Assembly (NCBI GenBank): GCA_043744615.1 | Contig: JAYTUJ010000015.1 | Span: 1-9,163 of the forward strand | Length of the DNA stretch: 9,163 nucleotides | Direction: 5' to 3' | Source: JAYTUJ01 sp043744615 | GTDB lineage: Bacteria > Patescibacteriota > Minisyncoccia > Phycocordibacterales > CAIRYW01 | Part shown: piece by piece, positions 5,989 to 9,163 of the stretch | Layout: each line of letters begins with the position of its first letter | Numbering within the stretch: position 1 is the first letter of the stretch | Notes under the pieces: model-generated | Database searches by the model: none | The model's input: only the letters and a program-made list of their open reading frames with translations | Told to the model about the DNA's origin: nothing | Made by a program: the position numbers and the translations under genes

Positions 5989-5997
5989 TGGTAACAT
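5989..5997 (+). promoter_or_regulatory. Extended -10-like element before the small coiled-coil gene
   Basis: TGGTAACAT has the TGn extension but only four of six hexamer matches. It lies in the 18-base gap and ends 6 bases before the ATG at 6004, the same spacing as at the PfkB gene. Confidence 0.4.
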
Positions 5998-6003
5998 AAG
6001 CAT

Positions 6004-6384
6004 ATGTCAGTCTTTGGAGGAAATAAAGCAATAGGAGGTCTCGGTAAAGCTCGAGATGGTGTGTATATTGCGGGTGCAAAAACTGAATCGCTGAGTCGTG
6101 CAAAGCAATTACGTGATCTTGAAATTCACAAAAAACAACTTAAACTTGTTGAGCTCGATAAGAAAAAAAGAGATTTAATTTTGAAGAAAAAACAAGAAGC
6201 CGACAAAGCCTTTGCATGTGGCAAAATTATGCGAGAAGTCGGTAGTGCTCGAGGCAAAGATCCTCAAATTGTTCGCCAATTAACTTCTGAATTACAAATC
6301 ACTGAACGACAACGCGATGCACTTCGTCGAGAAGTTTCTGGTCTTGAAATGGAAGTAAGACGTCTTGAAAGTGAATCACGATAA
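6004..6384 (+). CDS. Small basic coiled-coil protein of unknown function
   Basis: This 126-residue protein is not recognised. It starts with a short glycine-rich segment (SVFGGNKAIGGLGKARDGVY, residues 2-21). A very basic helix follows (about 28-70, with KKKRDLILKKKQ at 53-64), then a turn at SARGKDPQ (81-88) and a second, mixed-charge helix (about 88-125). The two helices could fold back as a helical hairpin or coiled coil. It has one cysteine (C72) and no signal peptide or membrane helix. The strong positive charge of the first helix would suit contact with nucleic acid or an acidic surface, which is speculation. It sits between the FAD oxidoreductase (18 bases) and zwf (6 bases), an odd place for a non-metabolic protein, so a role linked to either enzyme is possible but unsupported. 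There is no Shine-Dalgarno. Confidence 0.7.
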   Translation: MSVFGGNKAIGGLGKARDGVYIAGAKTESLSRAKQLRDLEIHKKQLKLVELDKKKRDLILKKKQEADKAFACGKIMREVGSARGKDPQIVRQLTSELQITERQRDALRREVSGLEMEVRRLESESR

Positions 6385-6385
6385 T
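6380..6385 (+). promoter_or_regulatory. -10-like GATAAT overlapping the upstream stop, before zwf
   Basis: GATAAT (five of six) overlaps the TAA stop of the preceding gene and ends 5 bases before the ATG at 6391. It could start a leaderless zwf transcript, but the stop codon context alone produces TAA and makes this a weak case. Confidence 0.3.
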
Positions 6386-6390
6386 TTTTA

Positions 6391-7878
6391 ATGCAGATTA
6401 ATGTAATGCAAAATAAACCTCTCACCATTGTTGTGTTCGGAATCACCGGAGATTTGTTTAGTCGAAAACTATGCAAAGCTCTTTTTGATTTGTTTCAAAA
6501 AAACATGCTTCCAAAAAGATTTGCAATTATTGGTTTTGCTCGACGCGAATATAGTCAATCAGATTTTCGCGCATACATTACAGAAATAATTAAAAAATTA
6601 TCTCCTGAGTCTCAAAGTGATGTCGTTGAATCTTTTTCTTCTACAATAACATACGTTCAAGGAAATCTTGATGTTTTAGCTGATTACGAAACTCTCGGAA
6701 ACACAATGCAAAAGCAAGATGAAGTGTGGGGTTATTGTAGTGATAAATTATTTTATCTTGCGGTTTCTCCGGCATTGTATGAAACTACGTTTAAACAATT
6801 GTCACTTTCAGGTTTAGCAATTCCTTGTGTTCCGGGGTCAGAAGGAGAAGAATCTGCATGGAGCAGGGTACTTGTAGAAAAACCATTTGGTACCAATGCA
6901 CAAGAAGCAGAAAAATTAGAAGGTCTTTTGTCTGCGTTGTTTACCGAAGAACAAATTTTTAGAATCGATCATTATCTTGCAAAAGAAACAATTCAAAATA
7001 TTATTGTATTTCGATTTTCAAATGGAATGTTTGCACCGTTATGGAATAAAGAACATATTGAAAAAGTAGAAATAGAATTTGCTGAAACTCATACCGTATA
7101 TTCACGCGGAGATTTTTATGATAAATTCGGAGCGCTTTTAGATGTCGGTCAAAATCACATGTTGCAAATGTTGGCGCTCGTTGCAATGGAATATCCAAAA
7201 GAACTTTCTGCCCAAGCCATCAGAACAAAACGTGCCGAAGTTTTGTCGCAAATAGTTTTACCCATTGATCATAAATCTGGCACAGAATCTTTGTCGTATA
7301 TTGCGCGAGCGCAGTACGAAGGATATTTAAATGAATTACATATTCCCGCAGAATCAAAAACCGAAACATTTTTTAGAGTAAAACTTGCAATTGAAAATGA
7401 AAATTGGAAAGGTGTTCCATTTTATATTTCTAGTGGAAAAGCGCTTTCAGAATCACGAGTTGATATAAAAGTATTTTTCAAACAATCTGCATGTATTTGT
7501 TCAGAACATCATGACGAGCCACATCAAAATATTTTGACGTTTCATATTCAACCACGAGAGGGAATTTCAATTCAATTTTTTGCAAAACATCCTGGATTTG
7601 AAATGTCGCTCGACCGAAAGGAACTTTCTTTTGAGTATGCAAAAAAACCACCCACACCAACACCACCAACATCAGCAACAGAAGTGACGGTTGCAGAAAA
7701 AACCCCCGATCCGTATGAACGAGTTTTGTTTGATGCAATTCGTGGCGATCAAACACTATTTCCTTCAACCGAAGAAGTTGCACAACAATGGCGAATAGTT
7801 TCTTCTATTATTGATGCATGGAAAGAAATTCCACTGATAAAATACCCAAAAGGTTCGGTTATTGATGACATCATATAA
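6391..7878 (+). CDS. zwf: Glucose-6-phosphate 1-dehydrogenase
   Basis: This 495-residue enzyme makes 6-phosphogluconolactone and NAD(P)H from glucose-6-phosphate, the first step of the oxidative pentose phosphate pathway. The coenzyme fold VVFGITGDLFSRKL (14-27) is followed by GFARRE (48-53), whose arginines suggest NADP. EKPFG (163-167), the active-site RIDHYLAKE (191-199, usually RIDHYLGKE) and DVGQNHMLQ (251-259) with the catalytic His are all present. The C-terminal half has FYISSGKAL, FHIQPREGI (384-392) and DPYERVLFDAIRGDQTLF (440-457). Length is normal. Oddities are the G-to-A change in the active-site motif and a Pro/Thr-rich, low-complexity stretch (about 419-439) just before DPYERV. 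The ATG at 6391 is preferred for the spacing to a -10-like box; a second in-frame ATG at 6406 would also keep the whole fold. gnd follows 17 bases later. Confidence 0.93.
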   Translation: MQINVMQNKPLTIVVFGITGDLFSRKLCKALFDLFQKNMLPKRFAIIGFARREYSQSDFRAYITEIIKKLSPESQSDVVESFSSTITYVQGNLDVLADYETLGNTMQKQDEVWGYCSDKLFYLAVSPALYETTFKQLSLSGLAIPCVPGSEGEESAWSRVLVEKPFGTNAQEAEKLEGLLSALFTEEQIFRIDHYLAKETIQNIIVFRFSNGMFAPLWNKEHIEKVEIEFAETHTVYSRGDFYDKFGALLDVGQNHMLQMLALVAMEYPKELSAQAIRTKRAEVLSQIVLPIDHKSGTESLSYIARAQYEGYLNELHIPAESKTETFFRVKLAIENENWKGVPFYISSGKALSESRVDIKVFFKQSACICSEHHDEPHQNILTFHIQPREGISIQFFAKHPGFEMSLDRKELSFEYAKKPPTPTPPTSATEVTVAEKTPDPYERVLFDAIRGDQTLFPSTEEVAQQWRIVSSIIDAWKEIPLIKYPKGSVIDDII

Positions 7879-7882
7879 GGTA

Positions 7883-7888
7883 TATAAT
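7883..7888 (+). promoter_or_regulatory. -10 TATAAT before gnd, leaderless geometry
   Basis: A perfect TATAAT lies in the 17-base gap between zwf and gnd and ends 7 bases before the ATG at 7896. A TTGATG sits 15 bases upstream inside zwf as a possible but closely spaced -35. gnd may therefore be transcribed both with zwf and alone. Confidence 0.5.
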
Positions 7889-7895
7889 AAAGAAT

Positions 7896-8831
7896 ATGAA
7901 TATTGGATACATTGGATTAGGAAAAATGGGTTTGAATATGGTTCTTCGTATGAAAGAGCGGGGTCATGATGTTGTGGCGTATAATCGAGGTGAAGAACTT
8001 CGAAAAACTGCATCCGATCAAGGAATTTTTGTTGTTGATTCTATCGAACAATTAATTTCTGAACTCCGAAAAAAAGAAAATAATTTACCAATCACACTTT
8101 GGCTGATGGTCAGTTATCAAGCTGTTGATTCTGTTATTGAACAATTTATTCCACTTCTACAAAAAGGCGATACTATTATTGATGGGGGAAATTCATTTTT
8201 TAAAGATTCAGAACGACGAGCAAAAAAATTAACAGATGAAGGAATTAATTTTTTAGATATTGGTACAAGTGGTGGTCCTGCGGGGGCACGAAATGGTGCA
8301 TGTTTAATGATCGGTGGAAATGAATCAGATTATTCAAGGTACGTAAAATTATTTACTGACTTGTCTGCACCAGACGCGTTTCAACACGTTGGAAATCATG
8401 GGGCAGGGCATTTTGTAAAAATGGTTCACAATGGAATCGAATATGGAATGATGCAAGCAATTGCAGAAGGTTTTGCAGTGATGAAAGCAAAATCAGGAAT
8501 TAATTTAAAAAACGTAACTGATATTTATAATCATCAAAGTGTTATTGAATCTCGGTTAATTGGATGGTTACTAAAAGCATATGAAAAAAACGGCGAAGAA
8601 TTAAAAGGAATTTCAGGAACAGTTTCTCATAGTGGTGAAGGCCTTTGGACTGTTGAAACGGCAAAAGAACTTGGAGTACCCGTAAACATAATTGAACAGT
8701 CATTGCAGTTTAGAATCGAATCACAACAAAATCCAAGTTACACAGGGCAAATAGTTTCTGCGTTACGAAACCAATTTGGTGGACACAATGTTTCTGATGT
8801 TTCAGATCAAGAAAAAATAGATAACAAATAA
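7896..8831 (+). CDS. gnd: 6-phosphogluconate dehydrogenase (decarboxylating), short form
   Basis: This 311-residue enzyme converts 6-phosphogluconate to ribulose-5-phosphate and CO2, with NAD(P)H. The coenzyme motif GLGKMG is at residues 7-12, and the beta-2 end AYNR (28-31) is more NADP-like than NAD-like. Substrate and catalytic motifs are clear: DGGNSFFKDSERR (96-108), IGTSGGPAGARNGACLMIGG (122-141) and GAGHFVKMVHNGIEYGMMQA (169-188), with K175, N179 and E182 at the expected catalytic and substrate positions. GPAGA replaces the more usual residues after GTSGG, a modest variation. At about 300 residues it belongs to the short bacterial form (GndA/YqeC-like), not the 470-residue E. coli type, so it is not truncated. 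A TATAAT 7 bases upstream suggests its own start. Riboflavin synthase begins 5 bases after its stop, and the product ribulose-5-phosphate is a riboflavin precursor. Confidence 0.93.
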   Translation: MNIGYIGLGKMGLNMVLRMKERGHDVVAYNRGEELRKTASDQGIFVVDSIEQLISELRKKENNLPITLWLMVSYQAVDSVIEQFIPLLQKGDTIIDGGNSFFKDSERRAKKLTDEGINFLDIGTSGGPAGARNGACLMIGGNESDYSRYVKLFTDLSAPDAFQHVGNHGAGHFVKMVHNGIEYGMMQAIAEGFAVMKAKSGINLKNVTDIYNHQSVIESRLIGWLLKAYEKNGEELKGISGTVSHSGEGLWTVETAKELGVPVNIIEQSLQFRIESQQNPSYTGQIVSALRNQFGGHNVSDVSDQEKIDNK

Positions 8832-8836
8832 ATAAT

Positions 8837-9163
8837 ATGTTTACAGGAATCATCGAAAAAACTTCACGCATACAATCGACAAAAACAAATGGAAAAAATT
8901 TAATTGTTTCATTTGACGTTCCGACATCATGGAAGTGTAAACTTGGCGATAGTATTTCTGTTGATGGAATTTGTTCAACAATAAAAAATATTTCCCAACA
9001 AAAAAAACAAAAGACATCACAAAAAATTGTTGATGTTGAATACATGCCCGAAACACTTGGGTTAACAACTGCAAAAAGTTTTACAAAAGATACGTTAGTT
9101 AATCTTGAACGAAGTTTGCAAATAGGAGAGCGACTTGATGGACATTTTGTGTACGGGCATATT
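8837..9163 (+). CDS. ribE: Riboflavin synthase, alpha subunit type (partial, 3' cut by window)
   Basis: The 109 codons in the window begin MFTGIIEKTSRI, the hallmark start of riboflavin synthase. They contain GDSISVDGICSTI (37-49) with the conserved cysteine, MPETL (70-74), VNLERSL (88-94) and GHFVYGHI (102-109). The enzyme dismutates two 6,7-dimethyl-8-ribityllumazine molecules to riboflavin and a pyrimidine. The family has two similar beta-barrel halves of about 95 residues, and the window ends at the start of the second. Two variations are the serine of ICST, where leucine is usual (CLT), and a lysine/glutamine-rich loop at 54-63. The ATG follows the gnd stop by only 5 bases, with no Shine-Dalgarno and no convincing -10, so it is probably co-transcribed with gnd. 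In other bacteria the neighbours would be ribBA, ribH and ribD; whether they follow here lies outside the window. Confidence 0.9.
   Translation, partial: MFTGIIEKTSRIQSTKTNGKNLIVSFDVPTSWKCKLGDSISVDGICSTIKNISQQKKQKTSQKIVDVEYMPETLGLTTAKSFTKDTLVNLERSLQIGERLDGHFVYGHI

Noticed and set aside
6406..7878. Alternative zwf start at the second in-frame ATG
   Set aside because: It has no -10 box or ribosome binding site at a useful distance, whereas the ATG at 6391 has GATAAT 5 bases upstream. The five residues involved lie outside the fold, so it cannot be fully excluded.
8710..9074. Minus-strand open frames across the gnd-ribE junction
   Set aside because: They are phenylalanine/cysteine-rich reverse readings of lysine-rich coding DNA, antisense to two recognised enzymes.
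1..9163. Possible recoding of TGA, because all ten visible stops are TAA or TAG
   Set aside because: All genes read full length under the standard code with no in-frame TGA, so there is no sign of TGA as a sense codon. Ten stops in an AT-rich genome are too few to argue from.
1..9163. Mobile elements, CRISPR arrays, tRNA or rRNA genes
   Set aside because: No transposase-like protein, terminal repeats, regularly spaced repeats, or tRNA/rRNA-like segments were seen.

Overview
The window is AT-rich, densely packed bacterial DNA. Genes are separated by 1 to about 25 bases, apart from one roughly 300-base gap, and no purine-rich Shine-Dalgarno sequence was seen before any start. Several starts instead lie 5-7 bases behind a -10-like hexamer, a leaderless layout. 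All ten stop codons are TAA or TAG. The short genes, compact sugar metabolism and protein flavour suggest a Patescibacteria/CPR genome (Parcubacteria-like). That placement is inference from style; no rRNA or ribosomal protein gene is present to confirm it.

Layout. Bases 1-216 hold the C-terminal end of a transketolase, followed at 229-1533 by an FAD-dependent monooxygenase whose coding sequence carries several perfect hairpins. Two minus-strand genes converge on it: a coiled-coil protein of unknown function (1535-2062) and a PfkB-family sugar kinase (2078-3076). The gap 3077-3375 is not empty. On the minus strand it holds a compact apparent transcription unit with a promoter, a possible 35-codon ORF, two further hairpins and a GC-rich intrinsic terminator. 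The plus strand then runs class II fructose-bisphosphate aldolase (3376-4287), a GlcD/D-lactate-dehydrogenase-type FAD oxidoreductase (4312-5985), a small coiled-coil protein (6004-6384), glucose-6-phosphate dehydrogenase (6391-7878), short-form 6-phosphogluconate dehydrogenase (7896-8831) and the first 109 codons of riboflavin synthase (8837 to the window end).

How the genes fit together. Zwf and Gnd turn glucose-6-phosphate into ribulose-5-phosphate with NAD(P)H formation, and transketolase and aldolase link the pentose phosphates to glycolysis. The PfkB protein might supply a sugar phosphate, but its substrate cannot be read from sequence. Ribulose-5-phosphate is also a precursor of riboflavin, so riboflavin synthase placed 5 bases behind gnd makes metabolic sense. 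The two FAD-dependent enzymes would use the resulting flavin. No 6-phosphogluconolactonase gene is present in the window.

The least explained parts are the structured minus-strand unit at 3112-3336, the hairpin cluster inside the monooxygenase gene (including a terminator-like element pointing antisense), the leaderless start arrangement, and two coiled-coil proteins of unknown function.
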